This document shows positions 22,761-34,635 of a stretch of DNA of 64,000 bases, one piece after another (within the stretch, counting starts at the first letter, position 1; each line of letters opens with the position of its first letter). A program made the position numbers and the translations under genes. Below the pieces are notes generated by a model that made no database searches, was not told the DNA's origin, and saw only the letters and a list, made by a program, of their open reading frames with translations. The stretch comes from Heterocephalus glaber (lineage: Eukaryota; Chordata; Mammalia; Rodentia; Bathyergidae), in the NCBI RefSeq assembly GCF_000247695.1, contig NW_004624843.1, positions 2,800,361 through 2,864,360 on the forward strand, written 5' to 3'.

Positions 22761-25184
22761 TACTTTAATTGGTGCCTTTAATTGGGAATGTGAAACTTAT
22801 TGCTAAAATTTCATTGAAAATCTTCATTGTTTTTATCAGCAAATATTTTACTGATCATAAATAAAAATAATTAATAGGAGAGGGGCAGAGGGGGAAGTTC
22901 CTCATCACACATGCTGATGAATCTGACTTCAAGAAAACTAGAGAAATAAAAATGTCGGATCATAGGGGAGTTTTTTTCACTTTCAGTAAGATTCCCACTT
23001 TACTGGTATTTTCTTTCTGGTATCTACTTTGATGCCCTGTGCTAGTTCATGTGACTGTGCTACATGGCTAGTTGTGTCTCCATAACACTTGCAAATCACT
23101 AAGCAGCACTGGAGCTGTTCCTGTTCCACCTTCCTTTTCTGATCATGTGGCACAGGGATAAATGAAAGATGACACAGGCACATCTTGTCAAGCTCAAAGT
23201 AGCCAACTGAGGCTTCAAAAAATAATAAAGCACACTCAAAAGCCCTGAGTCTAGTTTTCCTTTCTTAACTATTTGACAATATTACTATTTGATGCTAGTC
23301 AATGTTATTTCATTATTTCAGTTTCTATATCTTGAAAAAAATCAAGAACTGGACTAATTTGGAAAATCAGTGGCATTCCACTTTCATGTCAAATCAACTT
23401 CGAACAGAGCTGTCAGAAATGGTGTTTCCAGCAGAGGAGAAACTGTTCCCTCATCCATGCAGTAGCGTGAGAATACAATTCTGCTCTGTCGTGAATTAGC
23501 TGTGCTCTCTGCTTCTGACTGACAATGCACAAAAGAAGACAGCAATCTGATCATGCAGATGAGGACAGTAGAGTTCTTCTTAAAACATATTAACCGAGAC
23601 ATTGAATTTTGGTGGTTAAAATCCCATATAGTCCCCAGAGGAGCCACTGATAATTGCTGTTCTGACAGAATGGCATCCTTCAACCCTGTATACTGTCTCA
23701 GTACTTTAGCAATTACCTAATGGATTCACTATATTTGTTATGGTCTCAAGAGGCTTTGCCTTCTCCCTTGGAATTACCTTGGCCAAAGGCTCAATAATTA
23801 ACATGTCTGCTAGTTAAATTTCTTGGCTGTTAGGGATGATTATGCAAAAAAACCTACATCCCATCCTCCCTCTTCCCCCTTCCGTTAAGTCTGTCCTGTG
23901 CTTGTGTTTTTATTTATGCAAGTGCAAGCAGATGTTATATTAATAAGAGAGCTGAATTTCCTCACGGAGCCATTCATCACCACAGAAACAGACGCTTGCA
24001 TTTTCTGGAAATTCCTTAAATTCTTTCCTTACTTATTTTCTTCTTCATTTTAAGTAATGAGTTCTGGAAGATACACTTGAAAGCAATATTATTGTAAGTA
24101 TAGAGTTACATCTGTTTATGGTGAATGCTGTTGGAAATTTGAAGATTTCACAAGTAGATTTTGGACTTGAAGAAGGAGCTCAATACAGAAAACATTTTAT
24201 ATAACTGTAGATAACATACTACAGTTGTTATGGATAAGCTATTAAAAAATTGAAGTGCAACAGAAGTGCCTTATCAAAGTAAATGAGCGTCTCACACACA
24301 ATAAAGTTCAGATTCTTTGCTGCTTAAGAGACAGACTTTAAAACGTAGAATTAGATAAAATGTTTGTCGGTCTGAAATTTTACTTTATAAATGAGAGATC
24401 CTGAAACAAAGGAATCAAGAACTTCCTATTCATCTTCAGATGAATATATCTTCTAGAACACAAAAAGACTTTTTAAGCAGAAAAAGATTTTTTTAAAAGC
24501 ACAGTTAAATTCATTATAATTCCAAATGTGATCTCTTAAAGGAGACATGAAATCCTTAAACTACTAAACATCCCAGGATTACTCAATAAAAATTTTGCAA
24601 ATATTTTTAAAAACTCAAAAGTCTTCTCTCCCAATGGTTTGGATTCTGTGGTTTAAGTTAACTAACTGATCACATGAAGCAGTTCACATGAAATCCATGA
24701 CCACACAGAGAACATTAGATTTTGAGTACCAAGAATTGCTTTTCCCTTTTGGCATATGGTCCAGACCCTCATAACCTTACTTATAAATTGACATTACCTT
24801 GACTTTTACTTTAAATTGAAATACATACGTAGCCCCAGTGAGCATTACTACCTTTTCTAACTCCACAATAAGATGGAGCTGATAAGACTTGATCCTTGAT
24901 TCCAGTGCTTATAGTCATAATTTGCAACCAAAAACCAACTCCTTCCTGATGCCACCAAGACCTTACCTATCAAAGGAAGCACCATTCCTTCTCAGGAGTT
25001 GATATAAAGCAGAAAGATGTAATAGGTTCCCATGTAGAAGGGATATAAAGAGGAAAGAAATTTCACATTACTGAAAAAATTTTAAATTTAATAAAAGAGG
25101 TCCGTGCTTGTACTCACAGAGATTATGTGTAAAGAAAACTGATAATTCCATTTTAGGCACATGGAGTCTAAATAAATATACAAA
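22761..25184. other. Repeat-poor unique block
   Basis: About 2.4 kb with no repeat I recognise. 23384-23683 (-) and 23302-23499 (+) are opposite-strand frames without domains. 23760-24060 has dense but non-repetitive sequence and is a possible conserved non-coding stretch. Confidence 0.3.
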
Positions 25185-25765
25185 TAAATGAATTACTGAA
25201 CACTTCACTAGATGCCAGGCATAGGCAGGTATTTTATAAATTGTATCTCTTTAGAGATACAAACTGGCAACCCAAATTATAATAGCTTAAATGAACAACA
25301 ATTTGGTTTCTTAACACTAAAAAGCCCAGAGGTATGTAGAATCTAGCCAGGTATCCCTCAAAATATAAAAGATATCATCAAGAATTCAAAATCCTTTTAT
25401 ATTTTCTCCCAAAAATTCTTCAAGTATTGGCTTTATCCTCATCTCGCAGTAACAAGTAAGGTGTCTCACTGGCACTATCACTTCCATGTTCTTATCTTGT
25501 TGGGAGAGAAACAAGAGAGAACTCCAGTCTAGTTCCTCTATTTTCAGGACAACCCAAAAGAGTCTTGCATAAGCCTCGAGTAGATGCTCCTTTTTTTCTC
25601 ACTGCCAAGAAAAAAAATGACATGGCCACTCCTAGCTGCAAGGGAGTCTGTGACAATGGCTATTTCACCTGGGTGGTACACACTGACTTCCAAACAAAAC
25701 TCTATATTTGTTGTTTAGAAAGAAAGGGAGAAACAATAGTAGGTGTGTGTCTACATATGTGATGA
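25185..25765 (+). mobile_element. Ancient mammalian repeat composite (MIR-like start, then an unassigned old repeat)
   Basis: 25190-25240 reads like a MIR core (GAACACTTCACTAGATGCCAGGC). From 25258 the order (ACAAACTGGCAACCCAAATTATAATAGC, TTAAATGAACAACAATTTGG, and at 25620-25660 ACATGGCCACTCCTAGCTGCAAGGGAGTCTGTGACAATGG) is one I know from an old, mammal-wide dispersed element. I cannot recall the family name with confidence. The + frame at 25565-25762 lies in it. Confidence 0.5.
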
Positions 25766-25784
25766 CTAATATCTAGGATAATAC

Positions 25785-25855
25785 TGCCCTGTAGTATCGC
25801 CTCCATTTACTTTTGAGGAAATGCAGGCTCAGAAATTTTAACTTAAGTCCATGGA
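25785..25855 (+). mobile_element. Possible MIR fragment
   Basis: CTCCATTTACTTTTGAGGAAATGCAGGCTCAGAAATTTTAACTTAAG matches the MIR segment around GATGAGGAAACTGAGGCTCAGAGAGG. Short. Confidence 0.45.
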
Positions 25856-26779
25856 CATGGAACTGGTTTGTCATGGCATGCCAGACAAACCTGGTACATG
25901 AGAGCATGTGGCAAGGCCTTCAGGCCAATGGCTGCCTTTACCTTCTCCTCCCCAGCTGCCTATGGCAATCAGTATCAGTGCTGCCTGATGCTGTCAGGAT
26001 GCACATAGTGTCTTCACAGTGTCTTGTCCAGGAGCACAGTGCAAATATGATCCCCATGGTACCTCAGGGAGAAAACAACACAGGAAAATTAAAAAGAAAT
26101 GATGTTGGGAACTGAGTTTCCCTACCTCACTCTTAAGTTTCTGCTCCTCTCTCTGTGGCTTGGGGTAAGAAAGCATCTGTTCAGAGAAATACTGCTTTTT
26201 CCTGAGCATCCATACCTCTAATAGGTGAAGTAATTGGAGAGTCCCAGACTTAGCCATCTCCTTCCCACAAAGATTACCACCTTGTCACCCCATTGACCTG
26301 GAGACAATGAGTGTGAAACATTAAGTTTTTATCTGTTATGCCATGGGCCACAAGAAAACCTTGCATGTCATACATTCTAGACCTCATGTGGATGTGTTCA
26401 GCCCTCTTTTTGTTCTTATTTCCCACTGTTACCATCACTTGTGAAAGCCCTCTACTGTGGCCTTGGTAATCTCTGTAACCTTATCTTATCTCAACCTTCC
26501 TGGTGTCTGGTTTTGGTTTTGTTTTTTGTGGGGGTTTTTTGCTTTGTTTTGTTTTGTTTACTTCAACCAAAGCCAAAATGGCTCTCCCCAATCACTGGTT
26601 CCCCTGTAACTGTAGCAAGAGCTAGCAGTTTGAGTTATTTTCCTTATTATCTGTGGCCTTGGTAACAGCCATGAAGGTGAGGAGGGTGCTCTCCTTACCT
26701 ATCAGTGGCCTTCCCTGCCATTATCCCTCAGCATTCTTTAAAACCCTTGCTTTGCTTGCACAACAATCTTCTTGAAACA
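25856..26779. other. Unassigned; GT/T-rich run near 26510-26560
   Basis: Two overlapping frames on opposite strands (25813-26115 and 25994-26257) have no domain. A G/T-rich tract of (TTTTG)-like units lies at about 26510-26562. Confidence 0.3.
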
Positions 26780-27690
26780 GTAACAATACTCAAGTGTTCT
26801 TTTCACCTCATGGGCTACTGTTTCTCAGTTTTCTCTGCTGATTTTTCTTCATCTCTCTGACAACATAATATTAGAATTCCCCAAGTCTCAGCCCTCAGAC
26901 TTATTCACTAATTACTGCATCTTTTCATGCTGAGTCCAAAATTTAGACCTCCAGCCTGAACTTCTCTCTTGATCTTCAGACTTATTTATACCACCAGCCA
27001 TGTAGGCACTACTATGTCTAGAAGGTCTCTCAAACAGTACATACTCTAAATATCATCTGATGGCTTATTTTTCTACCCTATAATTGATATGAATGGAGTG
27101 CAAAATGCCAATGTCTTTCCCATGGTCCACTGCATTAACCTACCAAGCAATTCCTTTCCAGCTTCTTTCCCTTCTATAGTGTAGCTTAGACAGTGCAGTC
27201 AAAGTAAGCCTGATAAAACACAAGCTATGCCATTTGTCTCATCAATACCTTTCAACACCTTCCCAGCTCACTCAGAGAGAAGCTCAGTATATTTACACTC
27301 ACCAAGAAGACCTGAACTCAATGTGGAATGTCAATGACCTCAGCTCCTACTAGCTCGCTATTCACCCAACTCCAGTCATATTAGCTTCCTTTGTTTTACC
27401 TACAATGCTGCCTGAGACTCTCCCATCTAAAGTTTTCCATGCATGCTGACTCTGCCTGGAGTGCTTTCCCACCAGTACCTGCAGGTCTTGCTTCTCCATC
27501 ACCATACATTCCTTCTTCAGTTTTCTTTACCACCCTGATCACTGTATATAACATGTTTTATTTATTCATCCAAAATTTAAATTTTATGAAGGCAGGAATT
27601 TTTGTCTGAATAGTTTACCTGCTATATTCCCTAAAATAGCATCTGATATATAGTAAGCACTCAATACAGAAGCATTGAGAAGATGAATGT
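26780..27690 (+). mobile_element. L2 LINE, long fragment including 3' end
   Basis: The order follows L2: ATCTCTCTGACAACATAATATTAG, a CCCAAGTCTCAGCCCTCAGACTTATTC block, CCTCCAGCCTGAACTTCTCTC, CTCAAACAGTACATACTC, ATACCTTTCAACACCTTCCCAGCTCA, TGCCTGGAGTGCTTTCCCACC, and the L2 3' end TTTTATGAAGGCAGGAATTTTTGTCTGAATAGTTTACCTGC ... GTAAGCACTCAATACAG at 27580-27668. This last part is diagnostic. Gaps and indels are present throughout; no usable reading frame remains. Confidence 0.75.
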
Positions 27691-29495
27691 CAAATGGTCC
27701 TACTAACCATCAGTATTACCAATCAGTCTGTCGGAAAATATAACAATAAAGACCTTTGATGTTTATATGTGTGTTTACTGCCATGGTAGACAAAAATAAG
27801 AAGCCTATATCATAGCTATGGGACTTAAGGCACATTTATATAGAGCCCAAATAACCAAATACAACACAGAAGCATGACACGTAAAGAACAAGTCACATTT
27901 ACCGATGTCACTGTCTTGTTTTAAAACAAGAGGTGAAAATACATCATTAGGAAATCCAGTTTTATAAAGCAATTTCCAGGTTTATTCATTTGTTGTAAAA
28001 TTTCACATGTCAATCAATATACAAGTTGAAATCAAAATCAAAATTCAAATTAATAATTGAAACTCTATGAGCTAAATGCTATTATTATCACTCATTCTAA
28101 AACTAAGCCAAATGTCCTCCTTTCTAGGTCACCCACTGAGGCAAAGGAGATTAAGTCAACAGAATTATTAAGTTGGCCACTTACCAAATGGAGGCTCCTA
28201 CATAAGCAGTCTGTCTACAGATACATGTTTTTAACACCAAAACATAGCCCTACGAGAAAGAGACAAGGAATTAAGGGATTCAGAGAAAAGAGACTTCACT
28301 GTGTGCTTGGCAGTTTGAGACATTTTTATAAAGAGACAGGATGTTTGCTGACCCTTGAAGGATAGGGAAGCATTGGAAATGAAGGAGAATAGAAAAACAT
28401 CTCAGAGAAGGCTAACTGCCAGGCATGACTGGACCTACAAAAGTATTTGTCCACTTTTTGGTGACATTCCTGAAAGGGTGAGTTAGATCAAAATCCACTG
28501 ACATTTTTTCTTGTAAATATTGCACGTAGGACATAAATAGCCAGATCTATAGGGGAGAAGGATGCGGGAGGCAACTCCTCTGGCAGGAAAGGAGCAGAGA
28601 GTGGAATTTGAGCTGACTGTTTAATGATTAATGAAGCAGCTCTTTTATTCAATGTGTGATATGACTGGGGAAACAGATGGGACTTGGCTGCTCCCACTGA
28701 GAAAGAAAAGGAAATACTTTTACAAGTGTCATTTGCCAACGTGAAAACTGGCTTACGGAATTAATTAGTAACAACAAAAAATATTGCTCGTGTAATTTTA
28801 CGACAGTGGCAAAGATGACACTGACCAGACATCTAAACCAACAAAACCAGCACGACCTATATCCACATCTGATTAAGACAAAAGAAATCCTTCATAACAA
28901 AGAGCACAACCAGGGGAGGGAAAGGCACACAGGGTTGCAGGAAGAAAGAGCAAACGCAGATCTCAAGGAAACTCACAAAGCAAAAGCAGCAGTTCTTGAG
29001 GGAGAAGAGTGGAAACAGGAGAACCGGCTCTGGCAGAAGTTGCCTTGAACCCTTGCTGATACAAATAAGATGAAAGGAAAGTGGGGCAGTGAGAGACAGC
29101 CCAGATTCACTGTACGTGATGGAAGAGTTAGGCAATGGGAAAGTTGTGGGAGCAATAGTCTGCGTTATAAGCAACTATGCTGCTGGCAAATTAAGGGCTC
29201 AGACAAATGCACTCTCATATGTAACTGTTATACAGAATTTCTGCTAGTGTGAGCCATGTCCCTCACTGTCAAAGACTGCAGACAAATAGGTCTAGTGGGA
29301 ATTTAACTTATTCAAGTACATGCAGTGATGAAAGACCCATCCCTCCCTAAAGCAAAGATATGATATGCTCCGACTCACAGGAAAAAAAGAGTGGAAATTG
29401 ACAAATAACAAATTGTATATAATGTGGAAATGAGGGAAATTTAAAGTGCCATAACAAGGTATGAAAACCTAATAAAAATGTCATAAACCAAATGC
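27691..29495. other. No recognised element
   Basis: Includes + frames at 28057-28365 and 28806-29048 and overlapping - frames at 28488-28739 and 28857-29174. None shows a domain I know, and opposite-strand openness suggests chance. 28800-29050 is rich in A and G on +. Confidence 0.3.
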
Positions 29496-29499
29496 CATC

Positions 29500-29845
29500 T
29501 TAAAATAAGAGGTTAAAGCAGATCCATAAGACAGGAAACTAACACAGATGAAGAGCACTGGAAGGAGAAGAAAATAAGCACACTAAACCCTCCTGAAAAT
29601 GTGATGGCACAGATTATGAAAAGCAATAAAGAAAATGAAATATAAATGGACAATATCAGAATGAAGAGAAAAATGTTAATTGTAAAAATAATACAAAGAT
29701 AGTGTAACAAATAATTATTGGTGGAGGGAGGGAGTGGAAAATGGATTAAAAAAGAATTGAAAAATGCCATGCACATGTAGCAATTTCCCATGGTGACTGT
29801 AATCAAAATGTACAATAAACATGTACAGATAAAAATTTTAATAAT
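29500..29845 (+). mobile_element. L1 3' terminus
   Basis: A-rich sequence is followed by a GGTGGAGGGAGGGAGTGG purine run (29721-29738) and an L1 end with ATGCACATGTAGCAATTTCCC, a GACTGTAATC block, and ACAATAAACATGTACAGATAAAAA. The end motif is the same as at about 6500-6580 and 43775-43850. Confidence 0.65.
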
Positions 29846-30329
29846 AATAATTACTGGTATTCTTAGTAAACAGAACCAAAATAATGAAACAACAAAATAA
29901 ATATTTAGAGATAAATATTCCAGAAATTAAAAGAAATCCTATATCTATTAATCTTCAAATATATAAAACAAATTTGGGGGGCCATAAAAACTGAGTGATC
30001 AAGTTGCCATGATGAAAATATACAAGATGCCAAGATAAAAATATGAAAACTTCTCCATAACAACATTAAGTCACATAAGGCAATACGTACAGTCACAAAC
30101 CCCTCAAAGAATCTTATGCATCTCTAAGCCACCATTCAAGTATAAAAGCAACAGACTGATATGTTTAGGCCTGAGAAATGTGGTCTCCATGGGTCCTGAA
30201 AGGAAGTAGATAACTTAGCTGCAACTAACCAAAAGATAAACAGAATGCCATTGGATCCATTTAGCTCTATGAATAAGACTGAAATAAACCTAAGCAATAC
30301 AATTGACAATAAAATAATAATGAAAATGA
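29846..30329. other. AT-rich, probably decayed L1
   Basis: The A-rich strand bias on + (e.g. GATAAATATTCCAGAAATTAAAAG) is compatible with L1 coding strand, but I cannot align it to a defined part. No gene. Confidence 0.3.
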
Positions 30330-30455
30330 TCATATTCATTAAGCATTTAATAAATTTCAGGCACTATTCTAAATCCTCACAAAATTTCTGTGAATTAAGT
30401 ACCATTATTATTTTTTTGACACTCAGAGGTTAAGTAACAGAATGCAAATCTTATC
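30330..30455 (+). mobile_element. MIR SINE fragment
   Basis: CATTAAGCATTTAATAAATTTCAGGCACTATTCTAAATCCTCACAA, GAATTAAGTACCATTATTATTT and CACTCAGAGGTTAAGTAACAGAATGCAAATC follow the MIRb order (GAGCACTTACTATGTGCCAGGCACTGTTCTAA ... GGTTAAGTAACTTGCCC). Confidence 0.65.
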
Positions 30456-31508
30456 TACAGTGATAGTGTAGAAATAATATAACTGAGTTAGAGAAGAAAG
30501 GAAGAAAATTTGCTGGTGCCCTCACCTTTTACAGTAATAGATTAGTTGAGAGATGCTGAAAGATTAGAAATAAAACTCTTCATGATTGACATAGTGAAAG
30601 GTGACATTTATTTCTTAACAGTAAATACGTAAAAATTATTACTAAAATAAAAAGTTAAACTCTGCAATTATTAGAAGAAATATGTGCATACAGACCAAAG
30701 ATTGCACACACTACATAAAGGATGGTACAAAAACACTAAAAACACAACCATAAAAGAAAGAATAGAATAAAATGTGATTCTAGGACTAAACAAATATCTT
30801 GTAACAAGCTGATAAAATTCATATATTTAAATAAGCAAAACATCATATTTAATCATAAAATACTCTATAAGAATAAAAGAATCAGTATATTCAAAATTAT
30901 GACATATATAAAATTATAATAAAATATTGAACACAAACTAAAAGATGGTTCAAAGTAATTCCTGAAAGTATGAGGTCAAATAAAGCAAAGGAAGTAAATT
31001 TCATATCAGGTAAGATTAAGTTAAGGATAAATTGAATTGTGAATTAAAGAAAAACACTTTATAATCAAAAAGCCTATATTCCATAATCTATGCCTAATAA
31101 TCTTGATTACCTGTAACTTAAATAATATGTAACCAACACTCAAAAGCACAGATGAGAGAAAATGCCGAGCAAAGGGCATTTGGAATTTATCTCTCCTTTT
31201 CTGTAAAAGATTATCAGTTGAGAAGCACAGTGACAACACTGTAGATCGAAATTATAATGAAGAATATTAAGCTAATATGCATTTAAAAACTTTTCTTCAC
31301 AAATGAGAAATACACATGTTTTCAAGTCCTTTTGAAACATTCAAAATATGTTGAGTTACAAAGAAACTTTCAATGAACACTAAACGTAGATATAATGTTC
31401 GCAATAAATAAGCAGGAAATAAAATCAACTCAGGGAATTAATGAGTTGAAGCAGTTTCCCACGGAATCCTACCAAACCATTATTTTAACAATAATTCCTG
31501 CGCTTCTC
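30456..31508. other. Very AT-rich, unassigned
   Basis: A-biased + strand sequence, possibly decayed L1. The 72-codon - frame at 31021-31239 is not convincing. Confidence 0.3.
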
Positions 31509-31620
31509 AAATTATGTCAGAGACAGGTGTGACGCTGCCACTGTCGTGCCTAACTCGCAAGCACAAGGTCATGAGTTCCATCCCTGGTACAGCAAAAAAA
31601 AAAAAAAATTATGTCAGAGA
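31509..31620 (+). mobile_element. Young-looking tRNA-derived SINE variant with exact 15-bp duplication
   Basis: AAATTATGTCAGAGA occurs exactly at 31509-31523 and 31606-31620. Between them is a body of about 70 bp (31524-31592) with an A tail running to 31608, its end merging with the second duplication copy. The 3' half (TCGCAAGCACAAGGTCATGAGTTCCATCCCTGGTAC) matches the tRNA-type end of the local ID family. The 5' half lacks the GGGGATTTAGCTCAGTGG A-box region of normal ID copies and reads CAGGTGTGACGCTGCCACTG. Confidence 0.85.
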
Positions 31621-31649
31621 AGGGGAATAAAATAACAAACTTTTTCAAT

Positions 31650-31815
31650 AAAAGGCCCGGCACTAATCATCTTTGGCTTGTGAGTTTCGCCTTGTCTGTC
31701 GAATCTGTTCAGTTTTACATTCATAGGATGAAAACAACCACAGCCAGTATATAAAGGAATGAACATGGTTGACTGTGTTACAACAAAATTTTATTTACAA
31801 ACTCACATTGCAAAT
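31650..31815 (+). mobile_element. hAT-type DNA transposon remnant
   Basis: Segments such as TCTTTGGCTTGTGAGTTTCG, CCACAGCCAGTATATAAAGGAATG and GTGTTACAACAAAATTTTATTTACAAAC follow a known short hAT-like mammalian repeat whose usual form includes TGTTCCAATAAAACTTTATTTACAAA. Terminal inverted repeats are decayed. Confidence 0.45.
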
Positions 31816-31869
31816 AGTATTTTGTAACTGCTGTTTTAGAGCCTAGTGATAAATTTCTTTCCGTTTTTA

Positions 31870-33428
31870 TAAAAGTAGTATAAGATTGGTAACAAAATAA
31901 GTAAGCCATAAAAATGATGTTGGCTCTTTTGTATGAATATCTAAGCAAAACTTCTCAACAGAATATTAGCAAATAAAATTCACCAACATATTAAAAGATA
32001 ACAAAGGGCCGGGGATTTAGCTCAGTGGTTTCGCCGCCTGCTGCGCAAGCTCAAGGACCCGAGTTCGATCCCCGGTATCAAAAAAAAAAAAATTATAACA
32101 CAAAATAATCTCATGGTCTTTATTCAGTAATATTACCATGGTGCCATGTTAGGAACATATTTCCATAATTCACTATATTTATATTCAAAAGAAAAAATTT
32201 AATATCCATTATTGATGAGAAAAATTCTATAAAATAATTAGAGAAAGATAAGTCTTTATTAAACTAAAAATCATAATTACGCTAAATGAAAAACACTAAA
32301 TGTCTTTTTCAAAAGTAAGAGCTCTACTATCAACCAATAAAGGAAACATATAAAATTATGAATGATGAGGAAAAAATTATTGTCATCTACAAATTATATA
32401 ATCATTTATCCAGAAAACTCAATAAGAAAATCACTACAAATAATACAAATAATCAATAAAATAACATGACACTTTCATATATGTATCTACATTTCTGCAT
32501 CTATATTTGGGGATATGTATATATACATATATGTAACATGAACATATATATGTGACAGTTGATATAATAAAATTTCAAAAAGAGAAAATCAGTTGCTAGT
32601 ACCAAATCTTACAAAAATATACAAAATCCTTATGAAGAAAAGATTTAAAGCATTAGTAAGTGAACCCAAAACATTTTAAAGGGATGAAAAATACACCATA
32701 ATCTTAGCCAACACAATTATCATTAAATTATCAACTCTTCCCAATTTTACTCTATTAATTTATAACTTTCTAAAAAATGATCAGGAGTTTATTTGCAATA
32801 GGCAAGCTGATTCTAAAGTTGATATACAAAAATCAATAAACAAGATATGTCAATATTTGAAAGAGATTAATGAATTGAAACTCACTATTATAAAGCCTAA
32901 TTAATTACTGTAGAATTTTATTGTGCCTGAATAAATGCAGCCACAAAAAATATGTAAATATACCCAAATACATAAGGGATTTTATTTTAGGGTATTTCTG
33001 TCAGTGGAAACCATCCAGATTAGTCAATAAATGTTATTAAGGCAATTAGCCATCTCAAGAAAAAAATACTAAACACCATCACTGTACAGTAAAATTCCTA
33101 CGTATCAAAACTATATTTTGAAAAGTTTTAAAAATACAACTATAGAATTGCTAGTTGTATATAGAGTTCAGGAAAGGTGTTTATAAATTAAGCACAAAAT
33201 CCAGGAAACATAGATGGTTACTATATAAACCCCAAAATGTGCACGGTCAAAAATGATCATAAAAAAAGCAAAGGACAAAACAGCTTTAAAAAGAACACAT
33301 AAAGTATAATCTTTAATGTTTAAATGGCATCTTCACAAATTAGTAAAAGAATTTCAAAATACTTATATGAATAAGTAATTTACTATAAGAAAGCAAGTAC
33401 AAAAGCCCATCAAAAGATGTTTGACCTT
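31870..33428 (+). mobile_element. Old L1 ORF2 fragment, sense, interrupted by an ID
   Basis: ACTTCTCAACAGAATATTAGCAAATAAAATTCACCAACATATTAAAAG at 31951-31998 is the classic ORF2 reverse-transcriptase block. After the ID (32006-32092) it continues through decayed RT and C-terminal sequence (a CAAAAATCAATAAACAAG run around 32830, GATCTT-poor A-rich sequence) to the CAAAAGATGTTTGACC block at 33412-33427. It is heavily mutated and frame-broken. Confidence 0.6.
32006..32092 (+). mobile_element. ID SINE, well preserved
   Basis: A nearly intact tRNA-Ala-derived body: TAGCTCAGTGG at 32018-32028 is a perfect Pol III A box, and AGTTCGATCCC at 32062-32072 is a good B box, followed by a 13-base A tail. 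Both promoter boxes being intact sets it apart from the other ID copies. Flanks are A-rich, so the duplication is hard to call (ATAACAAA before, ATAACACAAA after). It sits inside the + strand L1. Confidence 0.9.
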
Positions 33429-34528
33429 TTCTATTTCATTGATTATTCCACATAGCTTTATTACTCTCTTCCTTCTATCTTGACTTTAGTTTTCTCTTGT
33501 TTTAGTTGCTTGAGGTGAAATTTACATTCTTAATTTTAGACTTTTCTGGTTTGGTAATGTAAGCATTTAAAACCATGAATTTCCCTTTAAGTACTTTCAT
33601 AAATGCCTTATTATGTTTTCATTTTCAATCACTTAAAATATTTTTAATTTCCATGCAATACCTTATTTGAACGTGGGTTTTATAGATGTGTCTTACATAA
33701 TTTCAAATATTTGGAGACTTTAAAGCTCTCATAGCTATTGATTTCTACTCTATGTCAATCATCCAAAATGTATTAAGATTTGCTTCTTGGCCCTGGATAT
33801 GATCCTTCATGATGCATGCATTGAAAAATAATGCATTGGGTGTTGTGTTCCATAAATACCAGTGAGCCTGAATTGATTAATAGGATTTCTAAGATTGCTT
33901 ATGCCCTCACTGATGTCTTGCCTATTCATTTGATTGATCCCTGAGAGGTGTGGAAATCTCCAACTATGGTGGCATAGGAAAATTTATAGGAAAATCGACA
34001 AAGATTTTATTTTACCCACTTTAATTATATCAGCATTGATACTATAGGTTTTGAAATTCTATTACAAATATACACACACACTTATGGTCATTATGTACTA
34101 CTGGTGACCATTTCTTAGCATAAAGTGTTCCTTTGTGTTTTTAAGAATACTTGGAAGTCTATTTGTTTCTAGCATTAATATAGGCAAATTACCTTTCTTA
34201 CAAAAAAGGCTTTTGGGCATCTTTCTCTGCCTATTTAAATTCATTGCATCAGTGTCATGATAAAGTGCAGTCTGCCTGGATCAGGTGTAGTTGCACCCTA
34301 CTTGTTATTTTTATTCAGTCTTATAATAGCTGTCTTCTAATTGGAGTACCTTCTTCATTTGCATTTAATGTGGCAGACATGATTGAACAAAGGCTTGTAA
34401 TTTGCTCTTTGTTTTCTGTTTGTTCCATTTGTCTCTCTCTTTTTTTCTTTCCTGTCTCTGTTTCTTGGCTTTTCTTTGGGCTAAAAATATCTCTTAGAAT
34501 TCTGTTTTAATGTATCTATTAGTTTTTG
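33429..34528 (-). mobile_element. Old L1 ORF2 fragment, antisense (left part of a split element)
   Basis: On + the sequence is the complement of L1 ORF2: TATTTCATTGATTATTCCAC, GTTGCTTGAGGTGAAATTTAC, GTAAGCATTTAAAACCATGAATTTCCC, TTATGTTTTCATTTTCAATC, CTGAGAGGTGTGGAAATCTCC, AAGAATACTTGGAAGTC, TTTGCATTTAATGTGGCAG, CTAAAAATATCTCTTAGAATTCTG. Read left to right this goes from internal ORF2 toward its 5' end. It resumes at about 35216. The 88-codon + frame at 34244-34510 is antisense to this repeat. Confidence 0.65.
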
Positions 34529-34635
34529 TTTCTTTTTTTTCTTTTTCTTTTTTTTTTTTCAGTATCAGGGATTGAACTCAGGACCTTGCACTTGCGAGGC
34601 AGGCGCAGTGCCACTGAGCTAAATCCCCAGCCCCT
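34529..34635 (-). mobile_element. ID SINE next to an L1 3' end
   Basis: A T/C-rich tail (34529-34560), then AGTATCAGGGATTGAACTC, CTTGCACTTGCGAGGCAGGCG and CTGAGCTAAATCCCCAGCCCC: the complement of a good ID body. It lies exactly at the 3' end of the antisense L1 that begins at 34636, so it inserted into that L1's A tail. Confidence 0.85.

Noticed and set aside
32006..32092. tRNA-Ala gene
   Set aside because: It has tRNA-like promoter boxes but an oligo-A tail and ID-family structure, so it is a SINE. The same applies to 51438-51522.
34244..34510. 88-codon + strand frame with a hydrophobic C-terminus
   Set aside because: It runs against the coding direction of an L1 ORF2 remnant.
34529..34560. 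T-rich run as a Pol III terminator
   Set aside because: It is the complement of the ID's own A tail.
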